A stretch of 64,000 nucleotides of DNA from Phaeacidiphilus oryzae TH49 (GTDB lineage: Bacteria; Actinomycetota; Actinomycetes; Streptomycetales; Streptomycetaceae): assembly GCF_000744815.1 (NCBI RefSeq), contig NZ_JQMQ01000005.1, forward strand, positions 1,744,055 to 1,808,054. The letters run 5' to 3'. The notes under the pieces are model-generated. The model was not told the DNA's origin. It did no database searches and saw nothing but the letters and a program-made list of their open reading frames with translations. This document shows positions 43,136 to 51,660 of the stretch, one piece after another. How positions within the stretch are numbered: the first letter of the stretch is position 1; each line of letters begins with the position of its first letter. The position numbers and the translations under genes are program-made.

Positions 43136-45505
43136 ATGCGCGCCCCACTCCCACTCAATAGACGCCGCTTCCTCACCACCGGCGCCGCCGCCACGGCCGG
43201 CACCGCGTTCCTCGGCGGACTGAGCAGCACCCCAGCCGCCGCGTCGCCGGCAACCGCCACCACTGCCGCCCCTGCCGCCGCCACCACCGACCAGTTCGAC
43301 CAACTCCGCACCACCTGGTCGGACATCCTCACCGGCGGCCCCGCCGTGGACCCCACCGATCCCGACTTCGCCGCAGCGATCCAGCAGGTGGACGCCACCG
43401 CCGCAGCCGCCGTCGCCGCCTACGACGACTCCTCCGCCCCCACCTCCGTCTACACCGACCTCCCCTTCACCCAGATCGAGAACGCCACCGCCACCTACAC
43501 CCGGCTCCTCCAGACCGCGATCGCCTGGGCCACCCCCGGCTCGCACTACCACCAGGACCAGTCCACCGCCGACCGCCTGGTCAGCGCCCTCCGCCTGATC
43601 GGCACCGCCTACTTCCACGGCGACCAGACCGAGGTCGGCAACTGGTACCACTGGGAGATCGGCTCACCCCAGCCCCTGGTCAACACCCTGGCGATCCTCG
43701 GCGACCAGGTCCCGGCCGCCGACCTGGCGAGCCACCTCGCCACCGTCGCCTACTTCGACCCGGACCCCACCGTCCAGCAGGGCAGGACCACCACCACCGG
43801 CGCCAACCGCTCCGACAAGTGCCAGATCACGATCCTCCGCGGCATCCTCGCCAAGGACGCCTCGCTGGTCACCCTCGGCCGGGACAAGCTCTCCGACATC
43901 TTCCCGTACGTCACCGAGGGCGACGGCTACTACCGGGACGGCGGCTACTTCCAGCACACGAACATCCCCTACAACGGCCACTACGCCTACGTCCTGCTCA
44001 ACGACCTCAGCCAGCTGGCCCGCCTGCTCACCGGCTCGGACTTCGCCATCACCGACCCGCAGTTCGCGACCACGATCCTGTCCTCCATCGACCTCACCTA
44101 CGCGCCCTTCATGCGCGACGGCCTGGTGATGGACGTGGCCCGCGGCCGCTTCCTGTCCCGTCAGGGCGAGACCGACCACGACGCCGGCCACGCCATCACC
44201 GAGGCGGTCCTCGGCCTGATCCCGCTCGGCGCCCGCGAGCAGCAGAAGCGCTGGAAGTCCCTGGCCAAGGCGTGGATCACCGGCGAGACCTACGCCCCGA
44301 TCCTGCGCTCGGCCACCCCGGCCCGGGTCGCCCTGGTCAAGACGGTGCTGGACGACCCGCTGGTCAGCCCGGCCCCCGCCACCGCCGACCACCGCCAACT
44401 CCCGTCCATAGCAAGGGCGGTGCACACCCGCCCGGAGTGGTCCTGGACGGTCGGCCTCTCCGGACGCAAGATCGCCCGCTTCGAGGCGATCAACGGCGAG
44501 AACCAGCGCGGCTGGCACACCGGCGACGGCGCCACCTACCTCTACGACGCCGACAACGGCCACTACACGGACGCCTACTGGCCCACCGTCGACTGCCGGC
44601 GCCTGCCCGGCACCACCGTCGACTCGCTGCCGCTCGCCACCAGCGCCGGCGCCCAGACCCTCCCCCCGACCGCCTTCGCCGGCGGCGCCGCCCTGGACGC
44701 AGCCCTCGGCGGCTACGGCGCCCTCGGCCTGGACCTGGTTCCGTACGGATCGCCGATGCGCGCCCGCAAGTCCTGGTTCTGCCTGGACGACTGCGTGGTG
44801 GCGCTCGGCGCCGGCATCACCGGCGGCAGCGGCCACCCGATCGAGACCATCGTGGAGAACCGCAACCTCGGCGAGTCCGGCGCCAACCGGCTCACCGTCG
44901 ACGGCCGTCCGCAGCCCACCGCGCCCGGCTGGTCGGCCGAGTTCACCGGCGCCCGATGGGCTCATCTGGACGGCGTGGCCGGCTACGTCTTCCCGGGCCC
45001 CCGCGGCGCCGACCTCAGGGCGCTCCGCGAGGCCCGCACGGGCGCCTGGTCCGACATCGACGACGGGCCCAGCACCGGCGGCACCACGACCCCCTACACC
45101 CGCCGCTACGCGACCCTCTGGTTCGACCACGGCACGGCGCCCGACAACGCCTCCTACGCCTACCTGGTGCTGCCGGGCGCCGGCGTCGCCAAAACCCTGG
45201 CCACCGCGGTCGCCAACCCGGTCGAGATCCTCGCCGCCACCGCCTCCCAGCAGGCGATCCGGGTCCGCTCACTCGGCCTGACCGCGGTGGTCTTCTTCGC
45301 CGCGGGCAGCGCTGCCGGCATCACCGTCAGCGCCCCCTGCACCGTGCTGACCAGGACCGTCCGGGGACGTACGGTGCTGGCCGCGGCCGATGCCACGCTC
45401 AGCCTCACGTCGCTGACGGTGACCGTCGGCCGCCGCAGGCCGCTCACCGTGGACCTCACCCAGGGCCTCCCGGGCGCCACCCACCAGCTCCAGCTGACAG
45501 ACTGA
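43136..45505 (+). CDS. Tat-exported polysaccharide lyase family 8 (hyaluronate/chondroitin/xanthan lyase-like)
   Basis: 789 aa. Twin-arginine signal NRRRFLTTGAAATAGTAFL, with cleavage probably after AAA near residue 36. The alpha/alpha-toroid domain carries PL8 active-site regions: GNWYHWEIGSPQPLVNTL (Asn and stacking Trp), GDGYYRDGGYFQHTNIPYN with catalytic His and Tyr GHYAYVLLNDL, then MRDGLVMDVARGRFLSRQ (Arg). The super-beta-sandwich domain includes GINGENQRGWHTGDG-like sequence (FEAINGENQRGW) and LDDCVVALGAGITG. Cleaves uronic-acid-containing polysaccharide by beta-elimination outside the cell; the substrate is not predictable. It may be leaderless. Confidence 0.9.
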   Translation: MRAPLPLNRRRFLTTGAAATAGTAFLGGLSSTPAAASPATATTAAPAAATTDQFDQLRTTWSDILTGGPAVDPTDPDFAAAIQQVDATAAAAVAAYDDSSAPTSVYTDLPFTQIENATATYTRLLQTAIAWATPGSHYHQDQSTADRLVSALRLIGTAYFHGDQTEVGNWYHWEIGSPQPLVNTLAILGDQVPAADLASHLATVAYFDPDPTVQQGRTTTTGANRSDKCQITILRGILAKDASLVTLGRDKLSDIFPYVTEGDGYYRDGGYFQHTNIPYNGHYAYVLLNDLSQLARLLTGSDFAITDPQFATTILSSIDLTYAPFMRDGLVMDVARGRFLSRQGETDHDAGHAITEAVLGLIPLGAREQQKRWKSLAKAWITGETYAPILRSATPARVALVKTVLDDPLVSPAPATADHRQLPSIARAVHTRPEWSWTVGLSGRKIARFEAINGENQRGWHTGDGATYLYDADNGHYTDAYWPTVDCRRLPGTTVDSLPLATSAGAQTLPPTAFAGGAALDAALGGYGALGLDLVPYGSPMRARKSWFCLDDCVVALGAGITGGSGHPIETIVENRNLGESGANRLTVDGRPQPTAPGWSAEFTGARWAHLDGVAGYVFPGPRGADLRALREARTGAWSDIDDGPSTGGTTTPYTRRYATLWFDHGTAPDNASYAYLVLPGAGVAKTLATAVANPVEILAATASQQAIRVRSLGLTAVVFFAAGSAAGITVSAPCTVLTRTVRGRTVLAAADATLSLTSLTVTVGRRRPLTVDLTQGLPGATHQLQLTD

Positions 45506-45525
45506 TACCCGCGCGGCGGGGGGCG

Positions 45526-45568
45526 GTTCCCCGGGGGCGGCTCCCCGGGGGCGCTCACCCCGGGGAAC
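45526..45568. terminator. Inverted repeat between convergent genes (probable terminator)
   Basis: GTTCCCCGGGG (45526-45536) and CCCCGGGGAAC (45558-45568) are perfect 11-bp arms with a 21-nt spacer that itself contains another CCCCGGGGG copy. They lie between the lyase gene (+) and the beta-helix-like gene (-). Confidence 0.65.
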
Positions 45569-45605
45569 TCCGGGTAACCGCCGGCGACCCCGGGCGACCG
45601 CTCCC

Positions 45606-47411
45606 CTAGGCCCCGGCCCCGTTGGAGTACCGCTTCATGAAGTAGGTCCCGAACCCGTTCTCCACCGGCCCCCCGGCGTCGTTGACGCAGTGGAGGATGC
45701 CGCCGCCGCCCGCGCCGTTGAGGCAGACGATCATCAGATCCGTGAAGACGACCCCGGGGGTGTCCGGGACCTCGTACGCCCGGTCGGTGTAGATGTTCGC
45801 GTTGAGGTCGAAGTAGCAGTAGCTGCCCAGGCCCCAGGCCTGATGGTCGGTCACGTGATCGCCGACCTTGTAGGCGGCGTAGCCGTTGGTGCCGCCGTGC
45901 ACCCACGCCGCCTGCGTCGGCACGTCGTAGGGGTGCTCGTTCTGGAAGAAGTAGGTGCGGCCGTGGTTGCCGTTCCAGAGCACCTCGTACTTCTGGTAGT
46001 GCTCGACGGCCAGCCCGTAGGCGGTCACCCGGTCGCCGTTGACCAGGAAGCCGGTGTCGGCGGGGTTCACCGCCCAGCCGACCGTGCCGTCCTCGCCGTG
46101 GTCCGCCCGCCACAGCCAGAGGTTGTCGCAGATCACGTCATTGCTGTCGATCTGCACGCTGACCGCCGCGCCGCCGGCGACGGCGCCGCCGATCCGGGCG
46201 TAGACGTCGAACAGCACGGTGGGATCGAGATCGTGCCGGACCGCGCTCCGGCCGCGGCCGACCCGGAGCAGCGCCGGCGAGCCCGCGGAGCCCGCCTCCA
46301 GCAACACGCCCGCGACCGAGACCCCGCCGACGTCGGCCACCTCGATCAGCGCGTTCCCCCGGGTCGCCCGCAGGGTGGCGAGCCCCAGGCCGAGCACCAC
46401 CGTGCCGGGCCGGTTCACCCGCAGCGGCGAGGAGAGCGGGTACACGCCGGGGGTCAGCAGCAGATGCCGGCCGAGGGCCAGCGCCTCGTTGATGGACGCG
46501 GCGGAGTCGCCCGGCCGGGCCACATGGAAGAGCGAGAGCGGCAGGCTGCGTCCGGCGGCCGGACGCCCGGAGCCCCAGGTGGTGCCGGTGGAGTCGCGGC
46601 GGACGGCGGGCACGAAGACGCGGTAGCCGCCCTTGCCGTCGGTGGTGAGGAATGGTTTCTCCCGGACGACCGGGGTCCGGTCGACGGTGGTGTACGGCGG
46701 GCTGGGGAAGCTCTGCGCGGGTGCGCCCTCCACACCGACGAAGACCATGTTCCAGTTGGACCCGGTCCAGCTGCCGAAGGTGTCGTTGCGGGAGAGCCAC
46801 TGCTGCTGCGAGCCGGAGTCCACCTGGCCGTCCACCACGCTGTCGGCCAGGAAGCCGCCGCTGGACCAGCGGTTTCCCGGCGGGCTCGGCCAGAGCGTCA
46901 TGTCGCCCTTGATGTGCGCCCGGCGCATCGGGCCGGCCTGCGCCACCGCCCAGCGCTCCAGGCCGTCCGGCGGGACGATGCACAGGTTCTCCGCGCAGCG
47001 CCAGAAGTCCTGGGTGCCGTTGCCGTCCAGCCACTGGGCGTCGACGGTGACATGACCGTTGATCACCACGTCGTCCGGGCTCTCCCCGAGCCCCAGCACA
47101 TGGGTGTAGAAGCCGACGTTGACGTCCACGTGGTAGGTGCCCGGCAGGAACGCCAGGGCGTACCGCTCGGAGCCGAACTGGTTGGACTGCTGGGTCGCGA
47201 AGACCGCGTCCACCTTGGCCTGGATCGCCGCGTCCCCCATCGAGGGGTCGAAGACCAGGACGTTGGGGCCAAGCCCGGCCGCGGGGCCCGCGGCCGGGGC
47301 GGCGAAGGCCGGCCCGGCGGCGAACCCGCCGGCCAGCGAGGCGGTCGCGGCGGCAGCGGCGGAGAAGGCGGCGCCGCGCAGCACGGTACGACGGTTGGGG
47401 GCGACGGACAT
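45606..47411 (-). CDS. Tat-exported pectate-lyase-like beta-helix protein
   Basis: 601 aa. Twin-arginine signal NRRTVLRGAAFSAAAAATA, with a cleavage region near PAFAAPAAG. The mature part starts VLVFDPSMGDAAIQAKVDA, then FLPGTYHVDVNVGFYTHVLG, and repeated beta-helix-type stretches such as GTVVLGLGLATLRATRGNA and VSVAGVLLEAGSAGSPALL. Late conserved blocks include YQKYEVLWNGNHGRTYFFQ and NEHPYDVPTQAAWV. Relatives in streptomycetes are often labelled adenylyl cyclase or coagulation-factor-like, but no cyclase motif is visible here. It is probably an extracellular carbohydrate-binding or -cleaving protein. A LacI-type operator-like palindrome lies at its promoter. Confidence 0.82.
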   Translation of the reverse strand: MSVAPNRRTVLRGAAFSAAAAATASLAGGFAAGPAFAAPAAGPAAGLGPNVLVFDPSMGDAAIQAKVDAVFATQQSNQFGSERYALAFLPGTYHVDVNVGFYTHVLGLGESPDDVVINGHVTVDAQWLDGNGTQDFWRCAENLCIVPPDGLERWAVAQAGPMRRAHIKGDMTLWPSPPGNRWSSGGFLADSVVDGQVDSGSQQQWLSRNDTFGSWTGSNWNMVFVGVEGAPAQSFPSPPYTTVDRTPVVREKPFLTTDGKGGYRVFVPAVRRDSTGTTWGSGRPAAGRSLPLSLFHVARPGDSAASINEALALGRHLLLTPGVYPLSSPLRVNRPGTVVLGLGLATLRATRGNALIEVADVGGVSVAGVLLEAGSAGSPALLRVGRGRSAVRHDLDPTVLFDVYARIGGAVAGGAAVSVQIDSNDVICDNLWLWRADHGEDGTVGWAVNPADTGFLVNGDRVTAYGLAVEHYQKYEVLWNGNHGRTYFFQNEHPYDVPTQAAWVHGGTNGYAAYKVGDHVTDHQAWGLGSYCYFDLNANIYTDRAYEVPDTPGVVFTDLMIVCLNGAGGGGILHCVNDAGGPVENGFGTYFMKRYSNGAGA

Positions 47412-47466
47412 GGCTCTCCCAGGCGAGGTGGGTGGGAAGGGAGCTACGGCTGTTCCTCACGTGCAA

Positions 47467-47478
47467 GAGAGCGCTCTC
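47467..47478. promoter_or_regulatory. 12-bp palindrome GAGAGCGCTCTC (LacI-family operator-like)
   Basis: Perfect palindrome with central GCGC, of the type bound by LacI/GalR sugar regulators such as CebR in streptomycetes. It is 56 bp upstream of the beta-helix gene ATG and just downstream of a predicted -10, a repressing position. Confidence 0.55.
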
Positions 47479-47485
47479 GCGGGGA

Positions 47486-47514
47486 AGTGAAGCATTGTGA
47501 CCAGAGTGCGTCAA
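47486..47514 (-). promoter_or_regulatory. Predicted promoter of the beta-helix protein gene
   Basis: Minus-strand TTGACG (47509-47514), 17-bp spacer and TTCACT (47486-47491). The palindrome at 47467-47478 covers the expected start site. Confidence 0.45.
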
Positions 47515-47660
47515 TAGCCTGTAGAGACACGGCGATTGAGCGCCCTCCCGGCTTCACTAAATGAACGTTCGCCGCCCTCGGCGCCCCGGCCCCCGCGCGC
47601 CCCCGGCCCCGCCGTCGGCCTCCGCCGCCGTCACCTCCGCGCGGTCCGCCTCCGCCGCCG

Positions 47661-48632
47661 TCACCTCCGCGCGGCTCGCCTCCGCCGCCGCACCCCCAGT
47701 GACACCGCGGCCCCCAGCGCCACCAGCACGGCCCCGGCCGCGACCAGGTACCCCGCTCCGCCGCCACCGCCCGACTCCGCCAGCCGGGTCGTCCTCGCCG
47801 CCACCGCGGCCTCGCCGACCGGCGTCGGGGACGCGCCCCCCACCGGCGCGGACGCCGGCGCCGACCGCTGGGGACCGCCCGCAGCTCCCCCGCTGCCCGT
47901 CGCCCCCGAGCCCCCACTGCCCGGGCCGCCACCCGTCGCCGCCGCCTTCCGGCAGCTCACCTGGCCCAGCGTCACCGTGCCCGTCACCTGCGCCACGTTC
48001 AGCTTCAGCGGGTTGACCGACACCGTCAGCCGGAGCGCGCTCGCCGCCGCCGAATCGCTGTCGCTGCGATGCTCCGACAGCCCCAGTGCCACCGACCCGA
48101 TCCCCGGCACCGCCACCCGCACCGGCCCGTACGCGGTCAGCCTCACCGGGCGGCCGAGAAGGGTGACCCGCCCCAGGATGTCGGCCGAGGAGCTCGGCCG
48201 GCCGGCCGCCGGGCAGCTCGCCACCGCGCTGACCTCGTCGAGCCCGAGGACGTCCGTGAACGGCAGCCCCGGCAGCCGGAGCCGGGCGTGCAGCAGGTCG
48301 ACCGAGGCCCGCGAGCCGTCCGCGTCCGCCGTCGCCGAGGTCCGCCCGACGTCGGACCGCACCAGCTCCAGAGATCCGCCCTCCACCCCGTCGATCCGCG
48401 CGGAGAGACTGGCCGCCGTCCGCGAGGTGTCACCGGGCGCGCGTATCTCGTTGAGCGCCAGCGCGACCGGTACGTCCACCCCGCCGTTCAGCAGCTTGAC
48501 GTCGAGCCCCACCCACGCGGTCGTGGCAGCGGCCGTCCCGTGATCCGCCGCCCCCGCCGCCCTCGCACTCCCCGGCGCGGCCCCCACCACCAGCGCGGCC
48601 GCGGCCGCGCACATCCCGATCCTCGACAACAT
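47661..48632 (-). CDS. SCO1860-like secreted, sortase-anchored (LAESG) protein
   Basis: 323 aa. N-terminal Sec signal (MCAAAAALVVGAAPGSARA). The mature region is a beta-rich, low-Cys domain: AWVGLDVKLLNGGVDVPVAL, GGSLELVRSDVGRTSATAD, LRLPGLPFTDVLGLDEVSAV and VSVNPLKLNVAQVTGTV. A Gly/Ser linker and then a cell-wall sorting signal: LAESG at 284-288, hydrophobic YLVAAGAVLVALGAAVSLG, and RRRRRAARR. The usual actinobacterial class E sortase motif is LAxTG; here Ser replaces Thr. The gene neighbours the cobalamin cluster in other streptomycetes too (SCO1860 in S. coelicolor, from memory). Function unknown. Confidence 0.85.
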   Translation of the reverse strand: MLSRIGMCAAAAALVVGAAPGSARAAGAADHGTAAATTAWVGLDVKLLNGGVDVPVALALNEIRAPGDTSRTAASLSARIDGVEGGSLELVRSDVGRTSATADADGSRASVDLLHARLRLPGLPFTDVLGLDEVSAVASCPAAGRPSSSADILGRVTLLGRPVRLTAYGPVRVAVPGIGSVALGLSEHRSDSDSAAASALRLTVSVNPLKLNVAQVTGTVTLGQVSCRKAAATGGGPGSGGSGATGSGGAAGGPQRSAPASAPVGGASPTPVGEAAVAARTTRLAESGGGGGAGYLVAAGAVLVALGAAVSLGVRRRRRAARR

Positions 48633-49429
48633 GCGCTCATGCTGTCGAACAGTGCGTCACCCCGCTGCCACACAACATCACTTCACCCGGAAGGGTGATG
48701 ACACCCCACAAGCTTGACGTCCCGACTGGCCGACTCACCCTGAGACAGCCCAAACGGACCCGCCGCTCGCGCCGAGGCAACGGCCGCGTATATTTCGGCG
48801 ATGAGGGCGAAACAGATGGGTGTTCGAACGACGATTTCATGGCCGATCGGATACTGTCGAACCAACCCCGACGTTAACGCGACTCCCGCAAGGACCTGAT
48901 CCCCCTCAGCCTTGCCGCCGCCCTGTGCTTCGACATTCTTCCCATCAAACCCACCATGTCGGATGCGGCCCGAAATCGAATACCCCATACCATCCCGTCG
49001 CTCGCCGGGTGAGGCCTCAAGGATCACGCGAGGTGAGCGGCCGAGTAAGCGCTGGCCATATCTGCCGGAATAAGCCGCCGCCAGTGTATGCGCCCACGGA
49101 ACACGGGCGGATAATTGGACCCGAAGAATCCGGATCCACAGATACTCTTCATAGCCTTCATTCGAGGGTTGACGCGCATAGATCCAGCGTGCACCCTGGA
49201 GGATCAATACACGGTGCCGCAGTCGGAGCAGAATCCGGAGACGGTACGGGGAATCCCTTCGGGGACGGGGTGGCGCCGACTGGTGCCACTCTGCGGCCTG
49301 GACCAACCCTTCACCTCAGGCCGCATATTCGGATTGATTTGGCGTGGAGCGCACGCGCTTCGCTGGCGATGATCCATGGGCACAACGGGGGATCTCTGCG
49401 TCCGGGGGGCTGCGCGGGGAGGTCGACTT
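48633..49429. other. Long intergenic region, less GC-rich, upstream of the second glycan operon
   Basis: About 800 bp between divergent genes. Base composition is visibly lower in G+C than the flanks, and the open frames do not show the codon bias of real genes or any family. It should contain promoters for the SCO1860-like gene (-) and the glycan operon (+), but none was assigned with confidence. A small hairpin TCACCC/GGGTGA with loop GGAA lies at 48683-48698. Confidence 0.5.
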
Positions 49430-50230
49430 ATGCTTTCTCTTTCGGCTCAGCGGCCGGAGCGACTGGATTTATTGTTCGCTTCCAGTGTGGATGACGAGAT
49501 CTTGCGGATGTGTCGGCGTCCGCCCGTGGAGCTAGAGGTGATCATTCCGGCCCTCAACGAGGAGTGGCGCCTTCCGGATACCCTTTCGCAGGTAATCGGA
49601 CATCTGTCCACCCTTGCTTGGCCGTCGGCGGTCGTAGTGGTGGACAATGGGAGCGTCGATCGCACCGCGGAAACCATCGACCGTTTTCGAAACGAGACCG
49701 TCCGGGTCTTTGCGATCGGTTGTAGTGAACGCGGCAAAGGCGCTGCGGTGCGACGCGGCATTCTGACCTCCTCGGCGAAGTTCCTCGGTTTCATCGATGC
49801 CGACAATGCCACTCCGATCACCGCCGTGGATGACGCCCTGCAGCTCCTGCACGCCGGATACGATGCGGCCATAGCGTCTCGGCACGCCCTCGGCGCGCGC
49901 TACGAGGTCGAACAGCCCCTGGTGCGGAGGGGAGGCTCCTGGCTCTTCCGCAGGATCGTCCGGATGTCCCTGCCCGAGTTCACCGATACACAGTGCGGTT
50001 TCAAGTTCTTTGACGGCCGACTGGTACGCGAGATCGCCGCGGGGTGCCGGATCGACGGCTTCGCCTTCGATGTGGAGATGCTCGTCCGCATGGTACGTGC
50101 CGGCCACACCTTCGCAGAGGTGCCTGTCGCCTGGTCGGACGTCGCCGGATCGACCTTCTCGGTCCGGCGCGACGCTCTCCGGACCATGGCGGATCTGCTG
50201 CGGATCAGTGCTCCCGGGGGCCTGAAATGA
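49430..50230 (+). CDS. GT2 glycosyltransferase (DPM1-like), TTA-containing
   Basis: 266 aa from ATG 49430; GGGAGG lies 8 bp upstream, whereas the ATG 18 codons earlier has no such site. GT2 motifs: LEVIIPALNEEWRLPDTL, VVVVDNGSVDRTAETID, RGKGAAVRRGILTSSAK, metal site GFIDADNATPITAVDDA, ASRHALGARYEVEQPLVR and DTQCGFKFFDGRLVREIA. It resembles polyprenyl-phosphate sugar synthases. Codon 14 is TTA (49469-49471), a codon read in streptomycetes only by the bldA tRNA. It is the first gene of the operon, so translation and coupled downstream genes may be developmentally timed. It overlaps the next gene as ATGA. Confidence 0.9.
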   Translation: MLSLSAQRPERLDLLFASSVDDEILRMCRRPPVELEVIIPALNEEWRLPDTLSQVIGHLSTLAWPSAVVVVDNGSVDRTAETIDRFRNETVRVFAIGCSERGKGAAVRRGILTSSAKFLGFIDADNATPITAVDDALQLLHAGYDAAIASRHALGARYEVEQPLVRRGGSWLFRRIVRMSLPEFTDTQCGFKFFDGRLVREIAAGCRIDGFAFDVEMLVRMVRAGHTFAEVPVAWSDVAGSTFSVRRDALRTMADLLRISAPGGLK

Positions 50231-51660
50231 GCGCACTGGACCAACTAGCGGGCGCCCACGCACTCTTTCTGAACTGGCGGGATCCCCGGCATCCGCAGGC
50301 CGGCGGAGCGGAAGTGTACTGCCACGAGATCGCCCGACGCTGGGTCGCGGCAGGAATCCGGGTCACCCTCCTCACCGCGCGCTTCGGCGGGGCAGCGGGA
50401 TGGGAGACCTTGGACGGCGTGGAGATCCGTCGGGCGGGCGGGACTTTCGGGGTCTACGCCGCAGCCGCCCACCACCTTCGCACGCATCGTCACGAGTACG
50501 ACCTGGTGGTCGACTTCCAGAACGGCATTCCGTTCTTCTCACCGCTCTTCGCAGGCCAGTGGACACCCTGCGTCTGCGTCATCCACCACGTCCACCAGGA
50601 TCAGTTCGACCTGAGGTTCCACTGGCCGATGAACACGATCGGCCGGAGCCTGGAGAAGCCGGTGAGCCGGTGGGTCTACCGGGGGCGCCCCGTCATCGCG
50701 GTATCTCCCTCGACCCGCGAGCAGATCCGGCGCAGGCTGGGCTTCACCAACCCGGTTCACCTGGTGCCGAGCGGCTCTTCGCCCCCGCTTGCCGGGTTGC
50801 CGCCGAGAAGCGCCGCACCGCGCATCGCGGTGGTGAGCCGGCTGGTTCCGCACAAGCGAATGGCCCTGTTGCTGGACGCCGTTCCGGCTGTGCTGCGGCA
50901 CTGGCCGGACCTGCGGATCGACATCGCCGGCGACGGCAGTGAGCTGCCCAGCCTGCGCAAACAGGCTGCGGCACTCGGTCTTGGGCTCAGTACGATCCTC
51001 CACGGGCGGGTGAGCGAGGAGCAGAAGTGCGCACTGCTCGCGCAGGCATGGCTCACTGTGCTGCCCTCCAGCGGAGAGGGCTGGGGTCTGGGCGTGATCG
51101 AGGCCAATTCCGTGGGGACACCCGCGCTCGCCTTCGACGTCCCCGGCCTCCGCGATGCCGTCGAGCCCGGCCGCACCGGATGGCTGCTGCCTCCCGGGGC
51201 GGACCTCGCCGCCGGCATCGACCATGCGCTGGAGGACTGCGCGAATCCCGGGGTGGCCCGAAGACTGGCCGAGGAATGCCATACCTGGGCCGCGGGATTC
51301 TCCTGGGACAGCAGTGCGCTGAGACTGGCCGAAGTGGTGCTGGCGGAGTCGAGGCGCACTCAGCGGCACCGCCACTCCCGCCGCAGCCCCTGCGATCTCG
51401 CGGTCGTGGCGGACTTCGAGGCGGTGGACGGCGACGCGCTGGAGCGGCTGATGGGCAGCGCACTGCGGAGAACGGACAGCTGGATCCGCGCGGGCGACCG
51501 GTTCCGTGTGCTGCTGGACAGCTGCGACGAGGTGCGTGCCCTGCGCGTGCTGAACCGCCTCGGGGTCAGGAACGCCACCGTCACCCTGGCCGGCCGGGCC
51601 GACCTCCTGCACCGTCTCGACCAGGGCCGGTCGTGGCCGGCCCCCGGTCTGCCGACGTGA
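50227..51660 (+). CDS. GT4 glycosyltransferase with GGDEF-like C-terminal domain
   Basis: 477 aa. GT-B GT4 enzyme: RDPRHPQAGGAEVYCHE with a donor-side Gly loop, VCVIHHVHQDQFDLRFHW, VVSRLVPHKRMALLLDAV, IDIAGDGSELPSLRK and the E-x7-E motif SSGEGWGLGVIEANSVGTP. After about residue 395 comes an extra 80-residue domain, LAVVADFEAVDGDALERLM, then RTDSWIRAGDRFRVLLDS, whose order and spacing resemble a diguanylate cyclase (GGDEF) core with the signature changed to AGDRF. If so, it is catalytically dead and could sense a nucleotide. It overlaps its neighbours at both ends (ATGA, GTGA). Confidence 0.88.
   Translation: MSALDQLAGAHALFLNWRDPRHPQAGGAEVYCHEIARRWVAAGIRVTLLTARFGGAAGWETLDGVEIRRAGGTFGVYAAAAHHLRTHRHEYDLVVDFQNGIPFFSPLFAGQWTPCVCVIHHVHQDQFDLRFHWPMNTIGRSLEKPVSRWVYRGRPVIAVSPSTREQIRRRLGFTNPVHLVPSGSSPPLAGLPPRSAAPRIAVVSRLVPHKRMALLLDAVPAVLRHWPDLRIDIAGDGSELPSLRKQAAALGLGLSTILHGRVSEEQKCALLAQAWLTVLPSSGEGWGLGVIEANSVGTPALAFDVPGLRDAVEPGRTGWLLPPGADLAAGIDHALEDCANPGVARRLAEECHTWAAGFSWDSSALRLAEVVLAESRRTQRHRHSRRSPCDLAVVADFEAVDGDALERLMGSALRRTDSWIRAGDRFRVLLDSCDEVRALRVLNRLGVRNATVTLAGRADLLHRLDQGRSWPAPGLPT

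Noticed and set aside
45606-47411. Adenylyl cyclase
   Set aside because: Relatives carry this label, but no cyclase catalytic motif is present; repeats fit a beta-helix exported protein.
48683-49306. 207-codon minus-strand open frame in the long intergenic region
   Set aside because: No codon bias, no domain and no ribosome site; composition fits non-coding DNA.
48820-49494. 224-codon plus-strand open frame overlapping the GT2 start
   Set aside because: Random-looking composition, and it conflicts with the well-supported GT2 frame starting at 49430.
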